Assembly (NCBI GenBank): GCA_965248155.1
Contig: CBDFIO010000001.1
Span: 248,001-312,000 of the forward strand
Direction: 5' to 3'
Source: RFSX01 sp965248155
GTDB lineage: Bacteria > Bacteroidota > Bacteroidia > Chitinophagales > Saprospiraceae
DNA: 64,000 nt
In this document: positions 17,727-27,580 of the stretch, in pieces
How the letters are laid out: each line of letters starts with the position of its first letter
Numbering within the stretch: position 1 is the stretch's first letter
Made by a program: the position numbers and the translations under genes
The notes under the pieces: model-generated
What the model saw: the letters and a program-made list of their open reading frames with translations, nothing else
What the model was told of the DNA's origin: nothing
The model's database searches: none

Positions 17727-18539
17727 ATGGAAGTGTCTCCACATTCAAACATTCATCCTAATGCACGAATAGCTGATAATGTAACTATCGAGCCCTTTGC
17801 TTCAATTCATGCCAATGTTAGTATTGGAGAAGGATCTTTGATCTCTTCAAATGTGGTTATTTATAGTGGTGTTACTATTGGAAAGAATTGCAAAATTTTT
17901 CCAGGCGCAGTTATAGGAGCTGAACCTCAGGATCTTAAATATGGAGGTGAAAATACTGTTGTTGAAATTGGAGACAATGTTATAATACGTGAATGTTGTA
18001 CAATCAACAAGGGAACCAAAGCATCTGGTAAAACGATTGTTGAGTCCAATTGTTTGCTTATGGCATATGTACACATTGCACATGATTGCCACGTTAAAAA
18101 CAATTGCATAATCGCTAATGGTGTAAACCTTGCAGGGCATGTGGTAATTAACGACAATGTAATACTAGGTGGACTTACATTAGTTCAGCAATTTGTTAGA
18201 ATTGGAGAACACTCTTATGTAAGCGGAGGATGTAAAGTGAGAAAAGACATTCCACCATTCGTAAAAGCGGCAAGAGATCCTGTTTCATATGTCGGTATTA
18301 ACAGAATTGGTTTAGAAAGAAAAAACTTTGAACGTATAGCAATTCATAGGATACAGGATATTTATCGTATCCTTTATGTAAAAGGTTGGCATATTACTAA
18401 AGCCATAGAATACATTAAATCACAACTCCCTGACAGTCAGGAGAAAACAGAAATATTGGATTTTGTTCTAAAATCAGAACGAGGACTTATGAAGGGATTC
18501 AATAGCTTGAGCGATAGTAATGGAGATTATTCTGTCTAA
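17727..18539 (+). CDS. lpxA: UDP-N-acetylglucosamine O-acyltransferase
   Basis: The 270-residue left-handed beta-helix protein contains IHPNARIADN, GAEPQDLKYGGE, HIAHDCHV with the catalytic His, and a C-terminal helical domain (GLERKNFERIAIHRIQDIYRI). It carries out the first acylation of lipid A synthesis. The start immediately follows the lpxC/fabZ stop, so the two are translationally coupled. Its last 20 bases overlap the next gene. Confidence 0.96.
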   Translation: MEVSPHSNIHPNARIADNVTIEPFASIHANVSIGEGSLISSNVVIYSGVTIGKNCKIFPGAVIGAEPQDLKYGGENTVVEIGDNVIIRECCTINKGTKASGKTIVESNCLLMAYVHIAHDCHVKNNCIIANGVNLAGHVVINDNVILGGLTLVQQFVRIGEHSYVSGGCKVRKDIPPFVKAARDPVSYVGINRIGLERKNFERIAIHRIQDIYRILYVKGWHITKAIEYIKSQLPDSQEKTEILDFVLKSERGLMKGFNSLSDSNGDYSV

Positions 18540-19125
18540 CGTATGGAAACGATATGATTCTTCCTGGATCATTAAAGACCTTAATTGTAATATTTACCCA
18601 AAAGATAGATTGGCCATTCAAGGTCCGAATGGAAGTGGTAAATCTACTTTAATTCATCTTATTTCAGGCATGCTTCCCATGTCAAAAGGTCAAATCAAAT
18701 ATCAAGTCAATGGTCAGGATATAGATAATAATGAGATCTATAAATATTGTTCGATTTCTGCTGCTTATGCAGAGTTAGATTTGGAAATGACAATTCTTGA
18801 GTTATATAATCATTATAAATTATATAAGCCTTTAATTATCAATGATTTAGATGAATTTTTAGATTATTGTTTACTTACAAAAGAAAAAAGTAAAATCATC
18901 AAGACTCTGTCTTCCGGGATGAAACAAAGATTAAACCTTGCTTTGATTCTCAATTTTGATGTTCCTCTGCTATTATTGGATGAGCCAAGTTCATTTTTAG
19001 ATGCTGATAAAAAATCTTGGTTCAATCGTCATCTTGAGAAAATGACAAAGAATAAGGCAGTAATTATTGCTTCAAACGATGATGAGGATTTGCACTCATG
19101 TAATAAGCAATTGGTATTAGCTTGA
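18520..19125 (+). CDS. ABC transporter ATP-binding protein without adjacent permease
   Basis: The 201-residue ATPase has Walker A GPNGSGKST, a signature LSSGMKQRL, Walker B LLLLDEPS and a switch region (IIASND) where the usual His is Asn. It is similar in size to CcmA-type subunits. It starts inside lpxA with a 20-base overlap, so it is expressed with the lipid A operon. No membrane partner is in the window. A role in envelope or lipid export is inferred from position only. Confidence 0.8.
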   Translation: MEIILSNVWKRYDSSWIIKDLNCNIYPKDRLAIQGPNGSGKSTLIHLISGMLPMSKGQIKYQVNGQDIDNNEIYKYCSISAAYAELDLEMTILELYNHYKLYKPLIINDLDEFLDYCLLTKEKSKIIKTLSSGMKQRLNLALILNFDVPLLLLDEPSSFLDADKKSWFNRHLEKMTKNKAVIIASNDDEDLHSCNKQLVLA

Positions 19126-19455
19126 TCCTAAATCCTCCTTCAGCTTTATCATATTCTTCTTTAAACTTAATAACTCTTCCTTAATTTTTTTCAAATTCTT
19201 GATCTTCTTGAGTCCTTCTTTTGCTCCTTCCAAAGTATGTCCTTGATTTTTTACTAAATGGTATATATCCTTGAGTATAAGAATGTCTTTTTTAACATAT
19301 CGTCTAATTCCACTTTTATCCTTTTTGGGTTTAAGTTCATTAAACATCGTTTCCCAATAGCGTAAAAGAGAAGTCGATTCTCCGAACATTTTCGAGACTT
19401 CTCCTATAGTATAATATCTTTTTGTTAATGTATCTGGATCTAACATATTCGACAT
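19117..19455 (-). CDS. MerR-family transcriptional regulator
   Basis: The 112-residue protein has an N-terminal winged helix of the MerR type (YYTIGEVSKMFGESTSLLRYWE, RRYVKKDILILKDIYHL) and a C-terminal coiled coil rich in Lys/Leu (about residues 80-110). This short form without a ligand-binding domain is common and highly conserved in Bacteroidota. It overlaps convergently by 9 bases with the ABC gene. The target is unknown. Confidence 0.9.
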   Translation of the reverse strand: MSNMLDPDTLTKRYYTIGEVSKMFGESTSLLRYWETMFNELKPKKDKSGIRRYVKKDILILKDIYHLVKNQGHTLEGAKEGLKKIKNLKKIKEELLSLKKNMIKLKEDLGSS

Positions 19456-19464
19456 TGTATCTTA

Positions 19465-20490
19465 TCAAAAAAATAAGAGACTGAGCAAAGCAATAATTGT
19501 CATGATCATAACGAGTACAAAATAGTATCCGATGGTTATAAATATAAATTTTATAAAGGTTTTAATATAGCCTTGATGATAATAAGTCATCAGATTATAG
19601 AATAAATATACGATTGGGATAAAGCTTACAATCAAAAAAACTCCGGTTGTGAGCTTAATAAAGTAGTTTACTACGAGTAAAACTGAAAAAAGGAGTAACA
19701 TTTGAGCGTGAAAAATGACGATATGAAAGAGGTTTTCTAAAAAATAGCTTTTATGCCTTATATAAAGCAGTTTTAGGACCCAGGCCATTAAGATCGTCAA
19801 CAAAATCAGGCCCCATAGCATATTCGCTACTATAAACTTGATTGATTGATCTAGATATAGCTTTATTCGCTTGAATTGCCTGACTACTATCTTGTCTTTT
19901 CTTGATTTGATGCCATATTTTCCAAATAGTTCATCCTCAGTCAGCGTATAGACATCTTTTGTAGTGATCCCTAAAGTCTTAAAATCTACACCAAATACCC
20001 GCCCATACGAGAATATTTCAGAATCCAATTTCAATTCTTTGTTAAAAACGGACTCTGTAATGCTATCTATAAGACAAGCATTCTCCTGGGTATATACTTT
20101 GTCAAGGTAGTTTTGATAGTTTTTGAAGAGTTGGTAATTGTTTATTTGCTTTTCCATAGAATTTTTTGGAAAGAAATCGAAGTTTCTAAATGAGATAGAA
20201 ATCAATCCAAAAAACAAAACCAAACTCATGAATAGCAACCTGAAAGGGTGTATATGCATTGCGACTTGACCGGACATATACTTTCGGATTATTTTGTTTG
20301 GAATCCATATATCCTTTAGTGTCTTGAACAATCTATTGTCAAAATTGAGAAAAGAGTCGAGAAATGAGCTAAAGAGATGTTTGAAGCTCAGGTTTTGAAA
20401 CTCTGCCTTTTGACCACATTGAGGGCAGTACTTGTCTTTATTGCTAAGCTGATAAGTGCAATTTAAACAGGTGTCTTTGGTATTCTTCAT
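19465..20490 (-). CDS. DUF3667 zinc-ribbon membrane protein
   Basis: The 341-residue protein has an N-terminal zinc ribbon (CLNC...CPQCGQ) and the DUF3667 segment with DSFLNFDNRLFKTLKDI and an HPFRLLF-like motif. A first transmembrane helix lies near residues 85-105, and four helices are in the C-terminal third. Function is unknown; the family is widespread in Bacteroidota. It lies 9 bases upstream of the MerR gene on the same strand, so co-transcription is likely. Confidence 0.85.
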   Translation of the reverse strand: MKNTKDTCLNCTYQLSNKDKYCPQCGQKAEFQNLSFKHLFSSFLDSFLNFDNRLFKTLKDIWIPNKIIRKYMSGQVAMHIHPFRLLFMSLVLFFGLISISFRNFDFFPKNSMEKQINNYQLFKNYQNYLDKVYTQENACLIDSITESVFNKELKLDSEIFSYGRVFGVDFKTLGITTKDVYTLTEDELFGKYGIKSRKDKIVVRQFKRIKLYLDQSIKFIVANMLWGLILLTILMAWVLKLLYIRHKSYFLENLFHIVIFHAQMLLLFSVLLVVNYFIKLTTGVFLIVSFIPIVYLFYNLMTYYHQGYIKTFIKFIFITIGYYFVLVMIMTIIALLSLLFF

Positions 20491-20735
20491 TTCTTAAGCC
20501 GAGGATAGTGTTAAAAATAAAATTAATTCACTCACATATAGCTACTACAAACTTTTATCTCTTTTGCGCTGAATACTCTTCGGTAGAAAACATATGACAA
20601 ATTGGTATAATGTTTGCCTCACTATTGGTATGAATTACAAAAATATTTACAAAAAAATAAATAAGTAAATAATATAATTCATAAAATACTCAAATAGTAC
20701 AAAAATCTAAACGTAAGAACACAAAAATTTTAATC

Positions 20736-23700
20736 ATGGAAAATTTTTATAACACTAGCTTGAAAAATATGACATTAGTCATTTTCTCATTATTAATGGG
20801 ATTGATGTCATATACCAATCTCAATGCCCAGTTAGTTGGAGTAGCATCATCAAATGCAAGTAGCTTTTGTGATTCCTCATGCGACACACTGGATTTGACG
20901 GTTGATGTATATATTGACGGTCAGTTATGGGATCCGCCTGGGGCTGTTGGCTACAGTTGGACCGGACCTAATGGCTTTTCATCAAACATAAGAAGTCCAA
21001 GAGTTCCAATGACTACTACAGATCAGTCAGGAACTTATTGCGTTGTATTGACAACATTCCCCGCGAATATATCAATACCGTCTTGTGTTCATATTGATGT
21101 AGAACCTACAATTGAATGGACTTGTCCTGAAATTGTGACTGTAACAGGAGCAGATTGCTCGACGGATTTAGTTGATTACAGTTTCACAATAAATGCTATA
21201 AATTGTCCTCCCGATCCTGTGAATTGGGATTTCACAATCTATGTAAATGCTGGTGTTTTCTATAATAATACTGGAAGCGGTGGAAGTGGAGACATAATTC
21301 TGCCTGGTATGGGTACATTGATAAATGGTGTACCTGCAGTTGTAGTAGCAGATTTACCATTTGGGACGCATGAAATGATAACTACATTAACAGACCCAAG
21401 TGATCCATCGAAAATTCTGGCTCAGTGTATTTCTGAACTCAGAGTTGTTGAAAGTATTAACAATGTAGCTTGTAACGATAATATTAATGTAACTCTAAAC
21501 GAGGATTGCGAAGCGATACTGACTCCGGATATGATTCTGGAAGGGACCTATTGTTACGCTAATTTCACATTAGAAATAGATGGCTATCTCCCAGGTAATA
21601 CAATAATGCTTGACGCCCCTGGTGATTATGTAGTAACAGTTACCGGAGTTTCCGGAATATCCTGTTGGGGTACAATAGCTGCCGAAGACAAATCAACACC
21701 ATTAATTGATTGTGAAGACTTCGACGTTTATTGTTCTGATGCTGAACTTATTGCTCCAGGTACTATAATTAGAGGTTTCGGTAGAGATATCATTGAAAAT
21801 ACGCCTGTAGTTGCGAATTCAACCCACCCATTAGTGTTGAATCTGCTTGCACCTTCAGGAACTGTAATAGATATCGAACTTAATTTCCATGCTGAAATCG
21901 AAGAAGTTGATGATCTGGAGTTAATCTTAACAGCTCCGGATGGATTAACATCCGTTCAATTATTAGACCTCCATGATGGTAACTTCTTTAACTTCTGTAC
22001 TGAATCCAATATTAATATTTGCTTACGAGATGATGCGATCTTAAGTCATGCTAATTTTGGATCTACAGAATTATGTAGATCAACACTGAATGCTTTTATA
22101 GGAGAATTCAGACCTCAAAATCCATTTAGCGGCTTTAATAATACTGATGCCTGGGGTAATTGGACACTTGAAGTGGTCAATAATAGTCTCACGGATGATA
22201 TGTTGGTTGTAAAAGTGGATTTCAGAGTAATCACGAATGAAGGCATTATACCCACACAAACAGACATTATTCTAAATACGGGTTGTTCAGAACCTGATGT
22301 TGAAGGACCAACTGATGAATATGTTGGCGTCGATTGCGAGAATGGATATTGGAACACAATAGAAAGAACATGGGTTGTTACAAACAACTCTTCCGGACTA
22401 TCTGCAACTTGTACCCATAATATAAACCTATTAAGATGGACAGTTCAGGATATTATCTGGCCTAAAAGCTATGATAACCTAGAACTGCCTGTAATTCACT
22501 GTTTTGATTTATTCGATCCTTTTACGGGCAATCTGGATGAATCTTTAGTAACAGAAGATACGATACCTGCTCCTTCAGTCACTGGATATCCACGTATACC
22601 ATTTGGTGAAATGTGTGGCAATTTCCAGATGACAAAGACAGATCTCAAATTCAATCTTTGTGGAAAATATGCTTCAAAGACAATTAGAACTTGGTCTGTA
22701 TTGGATTGGTGTACCGGTGAATTGGTTCATTATGATCAGATTATAAAAGTTGTTGATGATCAACCAATAGAAATTTCTTGCCAACCTGATCACGTATTCG
22801 ATATCTATACTGATTCGTATACATGTACAGGTGATTGGGAGATTGTGCCTCCATTAAATTTTTCTAATTCTTGTGATGCTGATATCACATGGCAGGTGTT
22901 TTATTTAATTGATGACGATGAAAATCCTAATGACCCACCACTGGTTGGTGATTATATAGATACGAATGTTGAGTACTCTAATGGTATCCCTAGTGTTATC
23001 AGAGATCTTCCATCAGGAAGGAGAACATGGATCAAGTATGTCGCAAGCGATGATTGTGGTAATACCGGAGAATGTTTTACAGAAGTAGATGTATTTGATG
23101 ACGATCTACCGAATCCAGTATGTATTGAGTTTACTGTTGTTGCTCTTAGCAATGATGGATGTGCTAAACTACATGCGGAATCAATAGATAATGGTTCTTG
23201 GGATAATTGTGGAATTGAAAGCTTCCACATTAAAAAATCATATGATTTCCAATGGATGTCTTATGTAGAGTATTGCTGTAACTGTGTATTAAATGATGAA
23301 AAAGTTCATTTGAGAGTAACAGATATAAATGGAAATACGAATACATGCGAAGTTGATGTAAAGATCCAGGATAATATTCCTCCAACTATAACCAATCGAC
23401 CTCAAAACTTTTTCAATTTTGATTGTGCTGATGGTCCTGTGGATGTAGGGGAGATAATCTTGAATTCAATTCCTCAGTTTGCATATGAAGATAATTGCGA
23501 TCCTAATGATGACGGCACCTTTTCTATTCAAACCGAATGGTCAAGGACTGATGGTGGAGGGTTGAATGATCCTCTGGAGCCGGGAAGTTGCGGATTAGCA
23601 AGTGTTAATGTCAATTGGATTATTCGAGATGAATGTGGAAACACGATTGGATCACATAATCAGAATATTAGCATTGGAAATAGTGCCACTACCTTTAACG

Positions 23701-25871
23701 TAAACTGGCCTTTCGATCCTCAACCGTTTACAAACTGTAGTACGACTGATGCATTACATCCAGATAACTTGTCTTCTCAGCATACAGTAGATTTCAGTGA
23801 CGTAAATACCTTTGCTTGTAACAGCAGTATTGCGATTACGTGGGATGATCTTGTATTTGAGAATGTAGAAGGTTCTTGCCTTAAGATATTAAGAACCTGG
23901 ACAGTAATCGACTGGTGTATAGCTGATGTGTATGGATTAGGACAAGGAACACAATCCTGGACTCAAGTATTGAGAGTTCACGATATAGAAGGACCAAATA
24001 TTGATGTACCATCTCTCGTAACAGTGGATGCAACAACAGATGCATGTACTGTATTTGTCGGGGATACATTACTAATAGCAAATATCACAGATCAATGTAC
24101 TGATATGTTTACCAATCAAGAGTTGACCTCATATTATGAGATAAACTATGCTGATGGATCATTCAGTTCAGGTACTGGTGAAGATGCAAGAGGGGATTAT
24201 CCTTATGGTACAAGTACGATAACTTGGTATTCTGAAGACCATTGTGGAAATATGTCCGAAACCACAACTCTTGTACAAGTAAATGATGTTAAGCCTCCAA
24301 CTCCATACTGTCTTGGAATTGTTGTTACGGCAACAATGACTGAAAATGGACCTGTGGAAATTTGGGCTTCAGACTTTAACCTTGGTGGTTTTGACAATGT
24401 AACCGGTAATACAAATTGTGGAAATTTCGGTCAACTTGATGTTTATTTCTTAGATGAATTCGATCAGGAAGTTGATTTTCTAGAGTTTGATTGTGATGAT
24501 ATTATGGACGGTGTATCTCAATTAATTACACTTGAAGTATATTATGAAGATGAAGCAGGTAATCGTGATTTCTGTATAGTACAACTCTTATTACAGGATA
24601 ATGTAAATGATGCTTGTGTAAATTCAGCTGGTTCAAGAATTGCAGGAACTATTGAGACAGAGGAGTCTTCTCCATTAGAAAATGTCAAAGTAGATGTAAC
24701 AAGTAATTCTCCTGATTTTATCAGAACAAGTTATACTGATAATCGAGGGAAGTTTGCCTTTGAGTTACCGATAAACAATAATTATTATCTCAATGCTAAT
24801 ATGGAAGACAGTCCATTGAATGGTGTTTCTACACTTGATTTGGTTTTGATTCAAAGACATATTTTAGGCATTCAGACACTAGATACGCCGTATAAATTAA
24901 TTGCTGCTGATGCAGATGATAGTAATAACATTAGTGCTACAGACTTAATTACATTGAGAAAGCTCATATTAGGAATCTATGATGAGTTTCCAAATGGACA
25001 AAAGTCATGGAGGTTCCCTGAAAAAGGACAGGATTTCATTGATTCGGAAAAACCATTCCCGTATAATGAAACGATTGATGTTCTAGATTTATCAACTGTA
25101 CCTGCAGATGGAAAAGATTTTGTAGCCGTAAAAATCGGTGATGTCAATGCAAGTGCAGAAGTGAACTTCAATAATCCTACTGTAGAAGAAAGAAATATAA
25201 ATTCCGTGACTTTGGAAATAGATGAAATGATCTTAACAAAAGGATCTCTGGTTTCAATCCCGGTATATGCCAAGGATATGGATAATATTGTTGGACTTCA
25301 GAGTACAATTAATTTTGACTTCGATGTATTGACCTTCACTGGAATTGAAGAATCAGCGCTTGATGTCACTGAAGAAAATCTTGGGCTATATGCGGTTAAT
25401 GAGGGTGTAATCACATTCTCTTGGAATAGTTATGAAGAGAAGAATATAAATGCTGATTTGCCATTATTCGAACTTCAATTTACAGCAACTGATAATAGAA
25501 GCTTGAGTGAAGTGATTTACTTTGGATCTTCTCTTACTAATGCAGAGGCTTATAATAGAGACCTTGAGATATTAGATGTAAATCTTGATTTTAGAGGATT
25601 ATCTTATGATGAGTTTGTGCTTTATCAAAACATTCCGAATCCATTCAGTCAGTCTACTGAAATACGATTCAGTCTTCCTTCAGAATCAGAAATCATATTC
25701 AGTGTATATGATGTTAATGGAAGGGAATTGATGAGACAAAAATCTGTGTATAGTTTAGGTGATCATACGATTACATTGCATAAAGATCAATTGGAATCAA
25801 GTGGAGTTATGTATTATACACTGGAATCAATATTCGGTGTAGCGAGTAGAAAAATGATTCAAATAAAGTAA
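20736..25871 (+). CDS. Giant T9SS-exported protein with P-domain, dockerin and cohesin-like modules
   Basis: The 1711-residue protein starts with a signal peptide ending NAQ (about residue 32). Ig/PKD-like beta domains follow, then a proprotein-convertase-type P-domain (about residues 345-500, with DLELILTAPDG and WGNWTLEVVNN). A long Cys-rich region carries DxCG repeats. A type I dockerin lies at about 1360-1425, with calcium loop DADDSNNISATD, and a cohesin-like domain at about 1490-1600. A type A T9SS sorting domain (LYQNIPNPF...) spans about 1624-1711. It should be surface-displayed; adhesion or scaffold roles are inferred. A strong terminator follows. The 245-base AT-rich leader upstream shows no exact TAnnTTTG box. 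Confidence 0.88.
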   Translation: MENFYNTSLKNMTLVIFSLLMGLMSYTNLNAQLVGVASSNASSFCDSSCDTLDLTVDVYIDGQLWDPPGAVGYSWTGPNGFSSNIRSPRVPMTTTDQSGTYCVVLTTFPANISIPSCVHIDVEPTIEWTCPEIVTVTGADCSTDLVDYSFTINAINCPPDPVNWDFTIYVNAGVFYNNTGSGGSGDIILPGMGTLINGVPAVVVADLPFGTHEMITTLTDPSDPSKILAQCISELRVVESINNVACNDNINVTLNEDCEAILTPDMILEGTYCYANFTLEIDGYLPGNTIMLDAPGDYVVTVTGVSGISCWGTIAAEDKSTPLIDCEDFDVYCSDAELIAPGTIIRGFGRDIIENTPVVANSTHPLVLNLLAPSGTVIDIELNFHAEIEEVDDLELILTAPDGLTSVQLLDLHDGNFFNFCTESNINICLRDDAILSHANFGSTELCRSTLNAFIGEFRPQNPFSGFNNTDAWGNWTLEVVNNSLTDDMLVVKVDFRVITNEGIIPTQTDIILNTGCSEPDVEGPTDEYVGVDCENGYWNTIERTWVVTNNSSGLSATCTHNINLLRWTVQDIIWPKSYDNLELPVIHCFDLFDPFTGNLDESLVTEDTIPAPSVTGYPRIPFGEMCGNFQMTKTDLKFNLCGKYASKTIRTWSVLDWCTGELVHYDQIIKVVDDQPIEISCQPDHVFDIYTDSYTCTGDWEIVPPLNFSNSCDADITWQVFYLIDDDENPNDPPLVGDYIDTNVEYSNGIPSVIRDLPSGRRTWIKYVASDDCGNTGECFTEVDVFDDDLPNPVCIEFTVVALSNDGCAKLHAESIDNGSWDNCGIESFHIKKSYDFQWMSYVEYCCNCVLNDEKVHLRVTDINGNTNTCEVDVKIQDNIPPTITNRPQNFFNFDCADGPVDVGEIILNSIPQFAYEDNCDPNDDGTFSIQTEWSRTDGGGLNDPLEPGSCGLASVNVNWIIRDECGNTIGSHNQNISIGNSATTFNVNWPFDPQPFTNCSTTDALHPDNLSSQHTVDFSDVNTFACNSSIAITWDDLVFENVEGSCLKILRTWTVIDWCIADVYGLGQGTQSWTQVLRVHDIEGPNIDVPSLVTVDATTDACTVFVGDTLLIANITDQCTDMFTNQELTSYYEINYADGSFSSGTGEDARGDYPYGTSTITWYSEDHCGNMSETTTLVQVNDVKPPTPYCLGIVVTATMTENGPVEIWASDFNLGGFDNVTGNTNCGNFGQLDVYFLDEFDQEVDFLEFDCDDIMDGVSQLITLEVYYEDEAGNRDFCIVQLLLQDNVNDACVNSAGSRIAGTIETEESSPLENVKVDVTSNSPDFIRTSYTDNRGKFAFELPINNNYYLNANMEDSPLNGVSTLDLVLIQRHILGIQTLDTPYKLIAADADDSNNISATDLITLRKLILGIYDEFPNGQKSWRFPEKGQDFIDSEKPFPYNETIDVLDLSTVPADGKDFVAVKIGDVNASAEVNFNNPTVEERNINSVTLEIDEMILTKGSLVSIPVYAKDMDNIVGLQSTINFDFDVLTFTGIEESALDVTEENLGLYAVNEGVITFSWNSYEEKNINADLPLFELQFTATDNRSLSEVIYFGSSLTNAEAYNRDLEILDVNLDFRGLSYDEFVLYQNIPNPFSQSTEIRFSLPSESEIIFSVYDVNGRELMRQKSVYSLGDHTITLHKDQLESSGVMYYTLESIFGVASRKMIQIK

Positions 25872-25892
25872 TATAGACTAGAATTTACTCTC

Positions 25893-25930
25893 AAAAGCCG
25901 CGCAAGTTTTACTTGTGCGGCTTTTTTTTG
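25893..25930 (+). terminator. Rho-independent terminator after the 1711-residue protein gene
   Basis: A 15-bp stem (AAAAGCCGCGCAAGT pairing with ACTTGTGCGGCTTTT, one G-U pair) with a TTT loop is followed by a run of T. It separates the adhesin gene from the DUF4956 operon. Confidence 0.92.
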
Positions 25931-25966
25931 GAATATATTTAATTATATAAGCTACAGTCTCAGTTG

Positions 25967-25984
25967 TGAGTATATTTATACTCA
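25967..25984. promoter_or_regulatory. Perfect palindrome upstream of the DUF4956-CotH-VTC operon
   Basis: TGAGTATA-TT-TATACTCA has 8-bp perfect arms and lies 31 bases before the first gene of the operon. It could be a dimeric repressor site or a leader hairpin. No regulator can be named. Confidence 0.4.
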
Positions 25985-26015
25985 TATTCTATTTCATTAA
26001 TGGGCAGATAATTTT

Positions 26016-26693
26016 ATGAATTTTACAGATTTATTACAGAATTACTCATTTGAAATCGTTGACCACAGACAATTCCTGATCAATGCCTTGTGGGTAGTTT
26101 TATTGAGTTGGATCCTAACTGCTTACTATAAGAAATACGGAAGATCGGTAGGAAACCGCTCCCAATTTTCTAATAATTTCATGTTGTTGGCATTGACAAC
26201 AATGTTGATTATATATATTGTAAAATCAAGTATTGCTCTTTCACTTGGTCTTGTAGGAGCCTTATCGATAGTAAGGTTTAGAGCAGCAATAAAGGAACCT
26301 GAAGAATTAACCTATTTGTTTCTGGTCATAGGCATAGGCTTGGGGATGGGAGCGGGACAAGCTGGAATTACAATATTAGCATTTACACTTATAATTTCAA
26401 TATTGTTTATCAGATCACGATTGTCAAGAAAATTGAGTTATTCTGTAAATAATCAAATGTTGATCAATATATCTTCTTCGGATATTGATGAGACCCAGAT
26501 CAACGAAACATTATCGAAGAATTTTGATCATGTGGAACTGCGAAGATTTAGTAAAGAAGGAGAAAACATCTACATGACTTATATTATCGAACTCAAATCT
26601 TTTGATCAGATTTCTAAGGTTAAAAGTGAGTTATTCAAAATGTCTCCCGGATTAAACTTTTCTTTTGTGGATAATAAAAATGTACTTGGGTGA
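26016..26693 (+). CDS. DUF4956 membrane protein
   Basis: The 225-residue protein has about four transmembrane helices in its first 135 residues. They include the conserved SLGLVGALSIVRFRAAIKEP segment of DUF4956, followed by a ~90-residue soluble cytoplasmic domain. DUF4956 genes often sit beside VTC-domain and CotH genes in bacteria (my recollection), and that is the case here. The role is unknown; a channel or a membrane partner of the polymerase is a guess. It is first in a five-gene operon and overlaps the next start (TGATG). Confidence 0.88.
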   Translation: MNFTDLLQNYSFEIVDHRQFLINALWVVLLSWILTAYYKKYGRSVGNRSQFSNNFMLLALTTMLIIYIVKSSIALSLGLVGALSIVRFRAAIKEPEELTYLFLVIGIGLGMGAGQAGITILAFTLIISILFIRSRLSRKLSYSVNNQMLINISSSDIDETQINETLSKNFDHVELRRFSKEGENIYMTYIIELKSFDQISKVKSELFKMSPGLNFSFVDNKNVLG

Positions 26694-27580
26694 TGAGCTG
26701 GTCTTACATATTTAGACAAAGCCTAATATTCAGTATTGTTTTCCTTTTTTTTAGCTTTTCGCTAAATGGCCAGTCCGGCGGACGCTTAGAAAGCGAATAC
26801 AAGATTTCGATTCCTTCGAGTCTCGAAAACGAAGTTTGGAATTTCCTGACTGATAGTTTTTTAATCGAAATTGCAGATAGCCTGAAAACAAGCATAGCAG
26901 AGGAAAAATTCGTTGATGAGTATTTCGATTCTGAAGAACAAATCCTTTTGGAACACAACGCAGGCCTGAGGTTTAGAAGAAGGTTTGCTGAAGGAGAACT
27001 AATGAAAGAGCTTGTTCAGTTGAAACTTTCAAACGAAGGCGAAGATTTGGTCAGGAATGAAATAAAATATGATAAGACGGATAAAACATCTTTTGGTGAT
27101 CCTTATGCTCAACACAAACTGCTCAAACACATGAAGCCCAATGACAGAGATGGATTAGCATTCCATCTGGCCCAATTTCAATTGAAACCTGAAGAAGTGC
27201 AATCTCAGCTGAAATTAATTCAGAAGAGAAAGCGAATTTATTTTTCTGATCAGGATAATATCAGTATAGCTACTATTACGTTTGACCATGTAACTAACTA
27301 TCAATTCCCTTTTCAAACTTATGTTGAATTAGAAATCGAACTCAACGAGATTCGGTATACTTTGGCGGACACTGTGGAAAAACAAAAATTAGATAGCTTA
27401 GGAACTGATTTTAAATCAAGCATTTTAAGCAGATTTAATACATTGAAAATTGATCAAACTCCTAAATACAATAAAATGACTGCATTGATAAGTAAGAGTT
27501 TTCTTTCACAAGCTTATAGCAGCCTTCCCTGGATAATATTATCGATTATTGTATTGTATGCAGCTAGTTTATTCAGATGA
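26693..27580 (+). CDS. Membrane-anchored CYTH/triphosphate-tunnel-fold protein
   Basis: The 295-residue protein has an N-terminal hydrophobic signal or anchor (about residues 8-24). The motif E33-S-E-Y-K37 then follows, matching the ExExK signature of CYTH enzymes. Basic strands (LRFRRRF) and acidic strands (VELEIELNEI) that would line the tunnel come next, and a C-terminal transmembrane helix (about 275-292) ends the protein. The catalytic domain is predicted outside the cytoplasm, which is unusual for this fold. The ATG at 26693 is chosen over a GTG one codon earlier. It overlaps both neighbours. Activity on triphosphate or polyphosphate is inferred from the fold. Confidence 0.7.
   Translation: MSWSYIFRQSLIFSIVFLFFSFSLNGQSGGRLESEYKISIPSSLENEVWNFLTDSFLIEIADSLKTSIAEEKFVDEYFDSEEQILLEHNAGLRFRRRFAEGELMKELVQLKLSNEGEDLVRNEIKYDKTDKTSFGDPYAQHKLLKHMKPNDRDGLAFHLAQFQLKPEEVQSQLKLIQKRKRIYFSDQDNISIATITFDHVTNYQFPFQTYVELEIELNEIRYTLADTVEKQKLDSLGTDFKSSILSRFNTLKIDQTPKYNKMTALISKSFLSQAYSSLPWIILSIIVLYAASLFR

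Noticed and set aside
20601..20630. TATAATGTTTG-like stretch before the 1711-residue protein gene as a promoter
   Set aside because: It has three bases instead of two between TA and TTTG, and no TTG at the right distance.
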